A stretch of 33,809 bases of DNA from Chloroflexota bacterium (lineage in GTDB: Bacteria; Chloroflexota; Dehalococcoidia; UBA2979), in assembly GCA_009840945.1 (NCBI GenBank), contig VXMU01000136.1, forward strand, positions 1 through 33,809, in the 5' to 3' direction. This document shows, piece by piece, positions 1 to 8,003 of the stretch (position 1 is its first letter; each line of letters opens with the position of its first letter). The notes beneath the pieces are model-generated. The model was not told the origin of the DNA, made no database searches, and saw only the letters and a program-made list of their open reading frames with translations. A program made the translations under genes and the position numbers.

Positions 1-42
1 CCCCCTCGCCGTTCGGGCGGCGGCGGCTCGCCTCTCGTCCCA

Positions 43-59
43 CCCCCCCCCCCCCCCCC
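43..59. repeat. Homopolymer C17 tract
   Basis: Seventeen consecutive C residues inside a C/G-only stretch near the edge of the window. No coding frame is convincing across 1-145. The run may be genuine low-complexity intergenic DNA belonging to the adjacent repeat copy, or its length may be an assembly estimate, because homopolymers of this length are error-prone. Confidence 0.7.
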
Positions 60-85
60 GCCCCGGCCGGGCGCGCCCGCCCCCC

Positions 86-203
86 CGCGGGGGGTGAGGG
101 TCCGAGGGGCTTCCTCGATGGCCCGTCGAACCACCGCGCAGGCAGACCCCCTCACCCTAGCGCTCTCCCCCGCAGACGGGGGCGAGGGGACCAGAGGGCG
201 GTC
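86..203 (+). repeat. Dispersed GC-rich repeat, copy 1 (forward)
   Basis: This copy shows the family's modules in order: a GGGTGAGGGTCCG module, a TCCTCGATG module, a variable centre, CCCCCTCACCCT, and a hairpin core near 166-195 (CTCCCCCG, loop CAGA, CGGGGGCGAG). The same order recurs at 1981-2130 (inverted), three times in 9832-10249, and at 25896-25990 (inverted, truncated). It lies upstream of the glnA operator and contains no credible gene. The function is unknown; REP or MITE-like behaviour is an inference. Confidence 0.75.
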
Positions 204-261
204 GGACTAAGGGTTGCAGCGCCGGCGCCACCTCGGGGCTCGCGCGTTGGGGCCGGAGCGC

Positions 262-299
262 GAAACATAGCGGTAACAACCGGGTAATCCGGCGGTAAT
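262..299 (+). promoter_or_regulatory. GlnR-box-like operator of glnA (four 11-bp-phased half-sites)
   Basis: The half-sites GAAAC (262-266), GTAAC (273-277), GTAAT (284-288) and GTAAT (295-299) are each exactly 11 bp apart, one helical turn. In Actinobacteria the OmpR-type nitrogen regulator GlnR binds an alternating GTnAC / GAAAC array with 6-bp spacers in front of glnA. The layout here is the same. The array ends 10 bp before a TAnnnT element (310-315), and no -35 match is visible, which suits an activator-dependent promoter. Which regulator binds is inferred; a PhoB-like protein also uses 11-bp repeats, but its half-site sequence differs. Confidence 0.65.
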
Positions 300-309
300 G
301 GCGCACCCC

Positions 310-315
310 TAGCCT
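310..315 (+). promoter_or_regulatory. Candidate -10 element of glnA
   Basis: TAGCCT fits the TAnnnT pattern of a housekeeping -10 and sits directly downstream of the phased operator. No recognisable -35 hexamer lies 16-18 bp upstream. This would give a 5' untranslated region of roughly 100 nt before the TTG start of glnA. Confidence 0.35.
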
Positions 316-425
316 GCATGGCGTGGCGGCGGGTGATCACGCGCGCCGTCTGGTGCAACATCGGGAGCACAACGTACATGGTGCGACCGCCCGCGGGCGG
401 TCATCGGTGAGAGGGAGGCAGCGGC

Positions 426-1850
426 TTGAACCTGCAGGAGCTGACGGAACTGGTACAGCAGAACAACATCGCGCGCGTCGATCTGCGGGTAACGGACCTG
501 CTCGGCCGCTGGAACCACTTCACCGTCCCGCCCAAGGCGCTGGACGACGACCTCCTGGAGAACGGCAACGGCTTCGACGGTTCGAGCCTGCGCGGCTTCC
601 AGGAGATCCACGAGTCCGACATGCTCCTCGTGCCGGACCCCGAGAGCGCCGTCATCGACCCCATCCCGGCCCAGCCCACGCTCGCGCTGGTCTGCAACGT
701 CATCGACACCGTCACGCGTGACCGCTACTCGCGCGACCCGCGGAACGTCGCCGTCAAGGCCGAGGAGTACATGAAGTCCACGGGCATCGCCGACGAGGCG
801 TTCATCGGCCCGGAGCTCGAGTTCTTCCTCTTCGACGACGTCCGCTACCAGCAGACCCCCCAGGCCGCCTACTACGAGATCGACTCGGGCGAGGCGCACT
901 GGAACAGCGGCTCCGGCGACGGCCCGAACCTCGGCTACAAGATCCCCGGCAAGGAGGGCTACGCGCCGCTCCCGCCGTTCGACGACACCGCCGACCTGCG
1001 CGCCGAGATCGTCTCGACGATGAACGCCGGCGGCATCGACACCTTCGTCGACCACCCCGAGGTGGCGACGGCCGGCCAGGCCGAGATCGGCGTGGGCAAG
1101 AACACGCTGCTCCGGCAGGCCGACGTGGCCCAGTGGTACAAGTACCTGGTCCGCAACATCGCCCGCCAGCACGGCAAGGTCGCGACCTTCATGCCGAAGC
1201 CGATCTACGGCGATAACGGCTCGGGGATGCACACCCACCAGTCGCTCTGGAAGGACGGCCAGCCGCTGTTCTTCGACGCAGACGGCTACGCCGGGCTCTC
1301 CCAGCTCGCGCGCTGGTACACGGGCGGCCTGCTGCGGCACGCGCGCAGTGTCCTCGCCTTCGCCTCGCCGACGACCAACTCGTACAAGCGGCTGGTCCCG
1401 GGCTTCGAGGCTCCGGTGAACCTGGTCTACTCCATGCGCAACCGCTCCGCGGCGGTCCGCATCTCCACCTACCGCATCGGCATGCCGGACTGGGCGGAGA
1501 CCACGCGCATCGAGTTCCGCCCGCCGGACCCGAGCGCGAACTGCTACCTCGCGTTCTCGGCGATGCTGATGGCCGGTCTGGACGGCATCCAGAACCAGAT
1601 CGACCCCGGCGACCCGCTGGACCGCAACATCTACGACCTGCCGGCCGAGGAGGCGCTGGGCCTCCCGCAGGTCCCCGCGAACCTCGGCGAGGCCCTGGAC
1701 GCGCTCGAAGAGGACCACGACTACCTGATGCAGGGCGGCGTCTTCACCGACGACCTCATCGACACGTGGCTCGAGTTCAAGCGCTCCGAGGTCTCCGAGC
1801 AGGCCCAGCGGCCCACCCCGTTCGAGTACGAGATGTACTTCAACGACTAG
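426..1850 (+). CDS. glnA: Glutamine synthetase type I, adenylylation-type
   Basis: ATP-dependent ligation of ammonia to glutamate, the main ammonia-assimilation step, in a cytosolic dodecamer. The 474-residue protein has the beta-grasp motif FDGSS (50-54), the metal ligands of GPELEF (128-133), the MPKP...NGSGMHTH block (257-271), the SYKRLVPGFEAP loop (319-330) and RIEFRPPDP near the C-terminus. The DRNIYDLP motif puts Tyr403 where GSI-beta enzymes are adenylylated, and the length (about 470) matches that subtype. The start is TTG, chosen because AGGGAGG lies 9 bp upstream and the next in-frame Met would remove the N-terminal domain. It is monocistronic: an operator precedes it and a strong hairpin terminator follows. 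A second, shorter glutamine synthetase lies nearby on the other strand. Confidence 0.97.
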   Translation: MNLQELTELVQQNNIARVDLRVTDLLGRWNHFTVPPKALDDDLLENGNGFDGSSLRGFQEIHESDMLLVPDPESAVIDPIPAQPTLALVCNVIDTVTRDRYSRDPRNVAVKAEEYMKSTGIADEAFIGPELEFFLFDDVRYQQTPQAAYYEIDSGEAHWNSGSGDGPNLGYKIPGKEGYAPLPPFDDTADLRAEIVSTMNAGGIDTFVDHPEVATAGQAEIGVGKNTLLRQADVAQWYKYLVRNIARQHGKVATFMPKPIYGDNGSGMHTHQSLWKDGQPLFFDADGYAGLSQLARWYTGGLLRHARSVLAFASPTTNSYKRLVPGFEAPVNLVYSMRNRSAAVRISTYRIGMPDWAETTRIEFRPPDPSANCYLAFSAMLMAGLDGIQNQIDPGDPLDRNIYDLPAEEALGLPQVPANLGEALDALEEDHDYLMQGGVFTDDLIDTWLEFKRSEVSEQAQRPTPFEYEMYFND

Positions 1851-1876
1851 CGATTCGCTCGCAGGCCATACAAGCA

Positions 1877-1907
1877 GGGGCCCCCTCACGGGGGCCCCTC
1901 GCTTTGC
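1877..1907 (+). terminator. Rho-independent terminator of glnA
   Basis: A perfect 9-bp stem (GGGGCCCCC, loop TCAC, GGGGGCCCC) begins 26 bp after the glnA stop and is followed by TCGCTTTGCTCC. The T-tract is weak. The same TCGCTTTGC tail follows the hairpin in the valS leader, which suggests a terminator style used by this genome. Confidence 0.8.
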
Positions 1908-1980
1908 TCCGGCCCCTCCCCTCTCTGGGAGGCGACCGGCGGGACAGCCAGATCGGGCTTCTGATCCTCTCACCTCCGCC

Positions 1981-2130
1981 TCTGATCCCCTCGCCCCCGT
2001 CTGCGGGGGAGAGGGTGAGGGTGAGGGGGTCTGTCTACCGCCGTAGTGTGACGAGCAATCGAGAAGCCCGCAGACCCTCACCCCCGCCCTCTCCCGCGGT
2101 GCGGGAGAGGGAGCCAGAGGCGGAGGCGAG
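1981..2130 (-). repeat. Dispersed GC-rich repeat, copy 2 (inverted)
   Basis: Read on the minus strand, this is a full copy of the composite. It has a perfect 11-bp hairpin (arms 2087-2097 and 2101-2111, loop 2098-2100), then a GGTGAGGGTC module, a CTTCTCGATT module, a variable centre, and the CCCCCTCACCCTCACC plus CTCCCCCG/CAGA/CGGGGG core near 1988-2013. Its orientation is opposite to copy 1. It fills the gap between the glnA terminator and the stop of the SDR gene, where I see no gene. Confidence 0.75.
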
Positions 2131-2153
2131 GGCTTCGAGGGCTCCCCGTCGGG

Positions 2154-2924
2154 CTACTGCCGTCGCCGGCGGAACGGGCGGCCGGCGGTCATGCCGCCGT
2201 CGATCACGAACTCCGTACCCGTGCAGAACGAGCTCTCGTCCGAGGCCAGGAACAGCAGCAGCGAGGCCATGTCGTCGACGGTGCCGACGCGGCTGAGCGG
2301 GACCGACCGGCCCCAGTTGTCCATCGGGATGTTCGCGCCGCGCAGCATCGGCGTGTCGATCGGGCCCGGGTGGACCGAGTTGACCCGGATGCCGTCGACG
2401 GCCAGCTCCATCGCCGCCACCTTCGTCAGCCCTCGCACCGCCCACTTGCTCGACGCGTAGGCCGCCAGCGTCGGCGAGCCTTCGAGGCCCGCGGTCGAGG
2501 AGATGTTTACGATCGAGCCGCCGCCGGACTCGCGGATCGAGGGGATGGCGGCGCGCATCCCGAGAAACACGCCGACCTGGTTCACGTTAATCACGCGCAT
2601 GTAGTCCTCGAGGCTCGTGTCCTCGACGAACGTCGACGCCCCGCCGATCCCGGCGTTGTTGACCAGGACGTGCACGCCGCCGAACTCGCCGTTCGCACGC
2701 TCGACCAGCGCGGCCCAGTCGTCTTCGCTGGTCACGTCGAGGTGGTGGTAGAGCGCCTGCCCACCCGTGTCGACGATGCTCGCGGCCGCCCGCTCGCCCT
2801 CGTCGTCGCGTACGTCGCCCAGCACCACTGCGGCGCCCTCGCGGGCGAAGAGCCGCGCCTCGGCCTCACCCTGGCCGCGCGCCGCGCCGGAGATGATCGC
2901 CACCTTGCCGTCGAGCTTGCCCAT
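2154..2924 (-). CDS. SDR-family NAD(P)-dependent oxidoreductase (20-beta-hydroxysteroid dehydrogenase-like)
   Basis: Classical short-chain dehydrogenase of 256 residues, the usual length. A Rossmann glycine motif SGAARGQG lies at 12-19. An Asp in LGDV (37) at the end of beta-2 favours NAD(H). The NNAG motif is at 89-92, the catalytic Ser in NISST (142/143), and Tyr156-x3-Lys160 in YASSK. The tract from the dinucleotide fold to VHPG closely resembles 3-alpha/20-beta-hydroxysteroid dehydrogenase, but the true substrate cannot be read from sequence. The ATG is preceded by AGGGAG. It lies 79 bp downstream of the second glutamine synthetase on the same strand, so it may be the last gene of that unit. 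A repeat copy follows its stop. Confidence 0.93.
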   Translation of the reverse strand: MGKLDGKVAIISGAARGQGEAEARLFAREGAAVVLGDVRDDEGERAAASIVDTGGQALYHHLDVTSEDDWAALVERANGEFGGVHVLVNNAGIGGASTFVEDTSLEDYMRVINVNQVGVFLGMRAAIPSIRESGGGSIVNISSTAGLEGSPTLAAYASSKWAVRGLTKVAAMELAVDGIRVNSVHPGPIDTPMLRGANIPMDNWGRSVPLSRVGTVDDMASLLLFLASDESSFCTGTEFVIDGGMTAGRPFRRRRQ

Positions 2925-3003
2925 GGCGCTCCCTGCCCTTCCGCGTGCACCTCGCGGCCATCATAGGTCGGGGCGCCGGGCGACGAAGGGGGCGGGCGAG
3001 GGG

Positions 3004-4350
3004 CTAGAGGACGCCGAGGTAGCGTTCGAGCTCGAACTCGGAGACGTGCGTGCGGTATTCGCCCCACTCGTGGCGCTTGTTCGCCACCAGCGAGTCGCAG
3101 ACGTGGTCGCCGAGGGCGTCGCGCAGCAGCGCCGAGTCCGCGAAGGCGGCGATCGCCTCGCCGAGCGAGCTGGGGAGCGGCGCGATCGCCCGCTGCCCGA
3201 GCTCGTCCGAATCGATCTCCCGCACGTCGCGGTCGAGCGCGGCCGGGAGCGCCGCCTCACGGTCGACGCCGTCGAGGCCGGCCGAGAGCAGCGCGGCGAA
3301 GGCGAGGTAGGGGTTGCAGGCCGGGTCCGGCACGCGGTACTCGATGCGCGTCGCGCCCGGGTCGTCCGGCTTGTAGTTGGGCACGCGCAGCAGGTCGGCG
3401 TGGTTCGTGGTGGACCACGTGGCGTGCGTCGGCGCCTCGAAGCCCGGCACGAGCCGGCGGTACGAGTTCACCCACTGGTTGGTGACGAGCATCGTCTCCG
3501 AGGCGTGGTCGAGCAGGCCGGCCATGAAGTTGCGCGCCAGCGGACTCAGCCCCAGCGCGTCGTCGACGTCCGCGAAGGCGTTGTCCTCGCCCCGGAAGAG
3601 CGAGAGCTGGAGGTGCATGCCGGAGCCGTTCACGTCGCGTCGCGGCTTCGGCATGAACGTCGCGTACGCCCCGTGGCGCATCGCGACCTCCTTCACGACC
3701 AGGCGGTACGTCATGATCGAGTCGGCCATGGTCAGCGCGTCGGTGTAGCGCAGGTCGATCTCGTGCTGGCTCGGCGCGGCCTCGTGGTGGCTGAGCGCCA
3801 CGCCGATGCCCATGCTCTCGAGCGTCAGCACCGTCTCGCGGCGCAGGTCGGTGCCCGAGTCCAGCGGGGTGAGGTCGAAGTACCCGCCGCGGTCGAGGGG
3901 TTCCGTGCCCCCGGAGTCGCGGAAGTAGAAGAACTCGATCTCCGGCGAGACGTAGAAGGTCAGGCCCTGCTCCGCCGCGCGCGCCAGCGCCCGGCGCAGC
4001 ACCCAGCGCGGGTCGCCCTCGAACGGATCGCCGCCCGGCCGGCGGATGTCGCACAGCATGCGCGCCACCGCGCGCTCGCGCGGCCGCCACGGCAGCAGCT
4101 GGAACGTCGAGGGGTCGGGCACGGCCACCATGTCGGCCTCGTCGACGCGGGCGAAGCCCTCGATCGACGCGCCGTCGAACGTCACGCCGTCGTCGAGTGC
4201 GTGCTCCAGCTCCTCGATAGTGATGGCGACGGACTTGAGCATCCCGAGAATGTCCGTGAACCACAGGCGGATGAACTTCACGTCGTGGTCGTAGCACGCC
4301 TGGATCACGTGCTGGCGCTGATCGTAGTCGGCCCCGGAAGCTGTCGTCAT
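3004..4350 (-). CDS. glnA: Glutamine synthetase type I, alpha-type (no adenylylation site)
   Basis: Second glutamate-ammonia ligase homologue, 448 residues from the chosen ATG, close to the roughly 445 of GSI-alpha enzymes. Visible landmarks are FDGASIEGFARVDEADM (58-74), DPFEGDPR (108-115), SPEIEF (135-140), MPKP (233-236), NGSGMHL (241-247) and RLVPGFEAP. Arg68 sits where the feedback-inhibition arginine of Bacillus GlnA lies. The NLYDLP adenylylation loop is absent; the matching stretch is DRDVREID. An in-frame ATG at 4401 would add 17 residues. Neither start has a clear ribosome site, and 4350 was preferred because family homology begins shortly after it. The substrate may not be glutamate, since several GlnA-like paralogues act on other amines. 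It follows the CapA gene on the same strand. Confidence 0.92.
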   Translation of the reverse strand: MTTASGADYDQRQHVIQACYDHDVKFIRLWFTDILGMLKSVAITIEELEHALDDGVTFDGASIEGFARVDEADMVAVPDPSTFQLLPWRPRERAVARMLCDIRRPGGDPFEGDPRWVLRRALARAAEQGLTFYVSPEIEFFYFRDSGGTEPLDRGGYFDLTPLDSGTDLRRETVLTLESMGIGVALSHHEAAPSQHEIDLRYTDALTMADSIMTYRLVVKEVAMRHGAYATFMPKPRRDVNGSGMHLQLSLFRGEDNAFADVDDALGLSPLARNFMAGLLDHASETMLVTNQWVNSYRRLVPGFEAPTHATWSTTNHADLLRVPNYKPDDPGATRIEYRVPDPACNPYLAFAALLSAGLDGVDREAALPAALDRDVREIDSDELGQRAIAPLPSSLGEAIAAFADSALLRDALGDHVCDSLVANKRHEWGEYRTHVSEFELERYLGVL

Positions 4351-4434
4351 CGTGCGGGGATCGTAGGCCGTCGACGTTTCACCGATGTTTCTCGCGTGCA
4401 TCGTCTTGCGGATCGTGCGGCCAGTTGAGCGGGG

Positions 4435-5556
4435 TCACTCGCCGTCGATCTCGCTGAGCGCCGCGCGGACGCGCTCAGCCTCGGGGTCCGTAGCGGGGCG
4501 CGGCCGGTTCTCGTCGGGGTCGATGTACGCCGGGCGGAACGTGACGCGCGGCGCGGCCCCCGGGAGCAGCTCCACCATCGCCACGGCCGTCGCGAACGGC
4601 CCCTCACCCAGCGTCGCGAGGTCCTCGCGGTCGAGGTCGAACACGAAGTTGCCGAGGCCGTACAGGATCAGCGCATCACCGCGTCGCTCCCACGGCTGGA
4701 GCGTGTGCGCGTGGTGCCCGACCACCAGCGTGGCCCCGGCGTCGACGGCGGCGTGGGCGAGCGTGCGCTGCTCCGCGGTGGGCGTGGCGTCGTACTCGAC
4801 GCCGAAGTGGAACACCACGATGACCACGTCGGCGTCCGGCATGGCGGCCTCCACTGCCGCCCGCACCGCCTCGACGCGCGCCTCGGCGACGCCGGCCCGC
4901 GCCTCGTCCGCGAACACCGAGGAGCGCACCGCGCTGAAGCCCAGCAGCGCGAGACGCCACCCACGCGCCTCGATCACGAGTGGCCGCGCGGCTTCCGCAG
5001 CGTCCTCGCCCGCGCCGAAGCGCGCCACGTCGAGCCTGTCGAGGGCTTCGAGGGTGTCGGCGAGGCCGACCGGGCCGAAGTCCAGCGCGTGGTTGTTGGC
5101 GAGCGAGACGGCGTCGAAGCCGGCGTCGCGCAGCGTATACGCGAGGTCGGGCGGGGCGCGGAATGTGTAGTACTTGTCCGCACGCTCGCCGCGCTCGGTG
5201 AAGGTGCCCTCGAGGTTCCCGACGAGCACGTCGGCGCCCTCGAACAGCGGCGTCACGCGCTCGAACGGGTAGCCGGCGCCGTGCTCCTGCATCAGCGTCA
5301 CCACGTCGCGCGCGAACATGAGGTCGCCGACGAACCCGACCGTCACCGACCGCCGGCCCGGCGTCGGGGGCTGCGCGGGAGCAGGGGAGGCCGCCGTCGC
5401 GGCCGGCGTCGCCGAGACAGCGCGCAGCGTCGGGCTCGCCTCGGGCGTGGGCGTGAGCAGCCCGCGCCCCCGTACCGGCTCGCGGGCTTCGCACGCCGCG
5501 AGCACGGCGAGGAGCGCGAGGAGGGTGAGCACCGGTCCGGCGCGGCGAGCGGGCAC
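4435..5556 (-). CDS. CapA-family (PGA-cap type) metallophosphatase-like lipoprotein
   Basis: Member of the CapA/PgsA family, a calcineurin-like fold linked in Gram-positives to poly-gamma-glutamate capsule export. The 373 residues begin with a lipoprotein signal (Arg4, Arg5, a Leu/Ala core, Cys22 after VLAA), then a Pro/Thr/Ala-rich linker (35-68). The domain has GFVGDLMFAR (74-83), GNLEG (113-117), ANNHALDFG (153-161), HFG (250-252), GHHAH (280-284) and YGLGNFVFD (299-307), all family hallmarks. The frame is open further upstream, but the signal peptide and the stop of the preceding gene 15 bp away place the start at GTG 5556. No capB/capC-like genes are visible, so a capsule role is not supported; surface attachment is. 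Confidence 0.88.
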   Translation of the reverse strand: MPARRAGPVLTLLALLAVLAACEAREPVRGRGLLTPTPEASPTLRAVSATPAATAASPAPAQPPTPGRRSVTVGFVGDLMFARDVVTLMQEHGAGYPFERVTPLFEGADVLVGNLEGTFTERGERADKYYTFRAPPDLAYTLRDAGFDAVSLANNHALDFGPVGLADTLEALDRLDVARFGAGEDAAEAARPLVIEARGWRLALLGFSAVRSSVFADEARAGVAEARVEAVRAAVEAAMPDADVVIVVFHFGVEYDATPTAEQRTLAHAAVDAGATLVVGHHAHTLQPWERRGDALILYGLGNFVFDLDREDLATLGEGPFATAVAMVELLPGAAPRVTFRPAYIDPDENRPRPATDPEAERVRAALSEIDGE

Positions 5557-5570
5557 GGAAGGCCGCGCGG

Positions 5571-7121
5571 CTAGGCCGCGCAGCCGCGGATGATCAGCGG
5601 CTCCTGCCACAAGCGGTCGAACTGGAACGAGCCGACGAACCCCGCGTTCGCCTCGTCGTCGGCGGTGGGTGAGAGCGTGACGAACTGGCCGTCCCACTCG
5701 TGGCGCCCGTTGGCGATGGCGACCGCGCCGGGCACGCACTCGGTCTCGAGGGCGTGCAAGAGCCGCTCGATCCCGCCGGTGTAGATCGTGAGCGTCTCGG
5801 TGGTCCCGTGTACGCGCGGGTCCAGGTACGTGGGCGGGCCGCAAAAGTCGATGCGCAGCGGCGTCACGTGGAACGCGAGGGGGAACGACGCCTCGAACTC
5901 CGCGTTGCCAGGGCTCGCGAGCCCGCTCGGGTCGACGGCGTACGCCACCCACTGCGACCCCTCGCCCTCGAGCACGGAGCCCCAGACCACGACGCCTCCC
6001 GGGCACTGCGCGGCCAGCATCTCGCGGAACTCCTCGTGCGAGCCGGTCATGGTGATGAGTCCGGGCTGGATGCCGGCCCACGGCGACCAGGCGCCCTCGC
6101 CCCGGTCGTTCCACGCCCGCACGCGGTACGTGCGCGGCGAGCCGTGGAAGACGGTCTCGATGGTAGTGGTGGTCTTGCCGGCGACCCAGGCCACCTCGGA
6201 CCAGTGGTCGTAGCCGAGGAAGTGGTCGATGGCGTGCCTGCGGTAGACCTGCTGCGCGAAGATCTCGATCCCGCTGTCGTCGGGCTCCACCCAGCGCAGG
6301 CGGACCTCCCGGGGGGCGATGCCCACGATCCGCAGCGTCTCCGGCCGCGCGGGCACATCGATGCCCTCGCCGGCGACGACCGGCTCCGACCACCCGCTCC
6401 CGCCCGCGAGGTTCCACGAACGGATCCGGTACGCGCGTCCGGGACCCTCGAAGGCGTCGCGGACGGTGAAGGCGAACGTCGCGTGCTCGCGGGGCCACTC
6501 CGTGAACCCCCAGAACCCGACGACGATGCCGTGGTCCGCGCCAAAGAGCCGTTCGAGCTCATAGCGGATCACGCGGCTCCCGTTATCGACCGGCTCGCTC
6601 CACGTGACGGAGAGCGCACCGTCATCCAGAGCGGTCACGGCGAGGTCGGTGATCGTCGAGGGCGGCGCTGCCGGGGCGTTGTAGATGGTCTCCGACCACG
6701 GGCCGTGGCCCGCCGCGTTGACCGCGCGCACGCGGTACCAGTAGCGCTGCCCCAGCTCCAGATCGCGGTCGGGGAGGCCGGGAAATCCACTCTTGAAGGT
6801 GACATCGACCCACTGCTCGCGGTTCTTGCTGCGCTGCACGAGGTACCCGAGGACGGGCTCGCCGTCGCCCGAGGCGCGGTCCCAGAGCACCGTGAGCGAG
6901 TCCGGGCCGCCGATCTTGACCCGCAGCCCGGTCACACGCTCGGGCAGCACCCGCGCTGCGGGGTCGTCGTCCTCGGCCACCGGCGCGATCTGCTCCGGCG
7001 TGGTATCCGTCGTGCCGTCGTCCACCCCCTCGTCGTCGTCCGCAGCCACGGGCGATGCGACGAGCAGCCACGCGAGCGCGGCGAGGGCGAGACAGGCCAC
7101 GACGGCCCGTGCGCCGCTCAC
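5571..7121 (-). CDS. Secreted protein with three fibronectin type III domains and a novel Cys-containing C-terminal domain
   Basis: The 516-residue protein has an N-terminal signal peptide (hydrophobic 8-26, probable cleavage after VAA near 27), then an acidic Asp/Thr-rich linker (28-55). Three FN3 repeats follow at about 61-150, 154-252 and 257-352, each with a YRVRAxN / WSE type end (RYWYRVRAVN, YRIRSWN, TYRVRAWN). The last 160 residues match nothing I recognise. They hold the protein's late cysteines, C373, C427, C462 and C514, an even number that could form two disulfides. GTG start with a GAGGGTGG ribosome site. It precedes the CapA-like lipoprotein by 15 bp, so the two are probably co-expressed as envelope proteins. 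Function unknown. Confidence 0.85.
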   Translation of the reverse strand: MSGARAVVACLALAALAWLLVASPVAADDDEGVDDGTTDTTPEQIAPVAEDDDPAARVLPERVTGLRVKIGGPDSLTVLWDRASGDGEPVLGYLVQRSKNREQWVDVTFKSGFPGLPDRDLELGQRYWYRVRAVNAAGHGPWSETIYNAPAAPPSTITDLAVTALDDGALSVTWSEPVDNGSRVIRYELERLFGADHGIVVGFWGFTEWPREHATFAFTVRDAFEGPGRAYRIRSWNLAGGSGWSEPVVAGEGIDVPARPETLRIVGIAPREVRLRWVEPDDSGIEIFAQQVYRRHAIDHFLGYDHWSEVAWVAGKTTTTIETVFHGSPRTYRVRAWNDRGEGAWSPWAGIQPGLITMTGSHEEFREMLAAQCPGGVVVWGSVLEGEGSQWVAYAVDPSGLASPGNAEFEASFPLAFHVTPLRIDFCGPPTYLDPRVHGTTETLTIYTGGIERLLHALETECVPGAVAIANGRHEWDGQFVTLSPTADDEANAGFVGSFQFDRLWQEPLIIRGCAA

Positions 7122-7226
7122 GCGGCGCCCACCCTCGGTCGCTCGGCGCGCGAGGTGATCATGGGGGTCACGTTAACACTACGGCGGCCCACACGCGGCG
7201 GATGTACCCTCACCCGGGAGGCGCCG

Positions 7227-7970
7227 ATGACCGCTGAACGCTTGACGGCATCACGTGATGGCTCGCCCGTGCTCATCGCGCACCGCACGACGATGGGCAT
7301 GCGGCCGGAGAACACGATCGTCGGCATCGAGGCGGCCGTCGCCTCGGGCGTCGACGGCGTCGAGATCGACCTCCACGCAACGCGCGACGGGGTGCCGGTG
7401 CTGATGCACGACGACTCGCTCGCCCGCACGACAGGCGATGAGCGCGGGGTCGAGGCGGTCACGCTCGACGAGCTGCGCGCGCTGCGCGTCATCGACCCGC
7501 ACGGCACCGTCGGTCCCCAGCCCGTGCCGACGTTCGCGGAGGCGCTGGCCGCGACCGCGGCGACGCACCTCGTCATCGAGGTCAAGCAGGCCGGCATCGA
7601 GGACCTCGTCGCGCGCGCGGTGCGCGAGGCGGACGCGCTGGCCCGCTGCTCGCTGTGCGCGTTCGACGCCGGGGTGTGCGCGGCGTCGGCGGCCGCCATG
7701 CCCGGCATGCCCGTCTCGCTCCTCGCCGCGCCGAACCGCGAGACGGCCGAGGTGCTGGCGCAGGCCGCCGACCTCGGTCTCGCGGGCGTGAGCCTCCACC
7801 ACTCGATGGTGGACGCGCAACTCGTCCGCGACGCGCACGACGCCGGCCTGACCGTGGCGACATGGACCGTCAACGACGACGCCGACGTGCGACGCATGCA
7901 CGCGGCGGGCGTCGACCTGATCTGCGGGGACTACCCGGCGAGGCTCGTCGAGGTCGTGCGCGGCGCGTAG
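7227..7970 (+). CDS. Glycerophosphodiester phosphodiesterase family protein
   Basis: Predicted TIM-barrel phosphodiesterase releasing an alcohol and glycerol-3-phosphate from glycerophosphodiesters. In the 247 residues, the catalytic His19-Arg20 open the motif HRTTMGMRPENT (HRG...PENT in the family, here with Thr for Gly). EIDLHATRDGVPVLMHD (46-62) supplies the metal ligands Glu46 and Asp48 and catalytic His61. VIEVK follows mid-protein, and the end shows TWTVND and GVDLICGDYP. The length is normal for the small bacterial class. It has no signal peptide, so it should be cytosolic. The ATG follows GGGAGG at a 6-bp spacing. It is divergent from the FN3 gene and ends 33 bp from the convergent sulfurtransferase. 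Confidence 0.93.
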   Translation: MTAERLTASRDGSPVLIAHRTTMGMRPENTIVGIEAAVASGVDGVEIDLHATRDGVPVLMHDDSLARTTGDERGVEAVTLDELRALRVIDPHGTVGPQPVPTFAEALAATAATHLVIEVKQAGIEDLVARAVREADALARCSLCAFDAGVCAASAAAMPGMPVSLLAAPNRETAEVLAQAADLGLAGVSLHHSMVDAQLVRDAHDAGLTVATWTVNDDADVRRMHAAGVDLICGDYPARLVEVVRGA

Positions 7971-8003
7971 GCGCCGGGCGTCAGCGCTCGAAGTCGGCCG
8001 GGG

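Noticed and set aside
4435-6498. One 687-residue minus-strand protein covering CapA and much of the FN3 region
   Set aside because: The part upstream of 5556 is an arginine-rich shadow of the FN3 gene. The lipoprotein signal and the upstream stop at 5571 place the true start at 5556.
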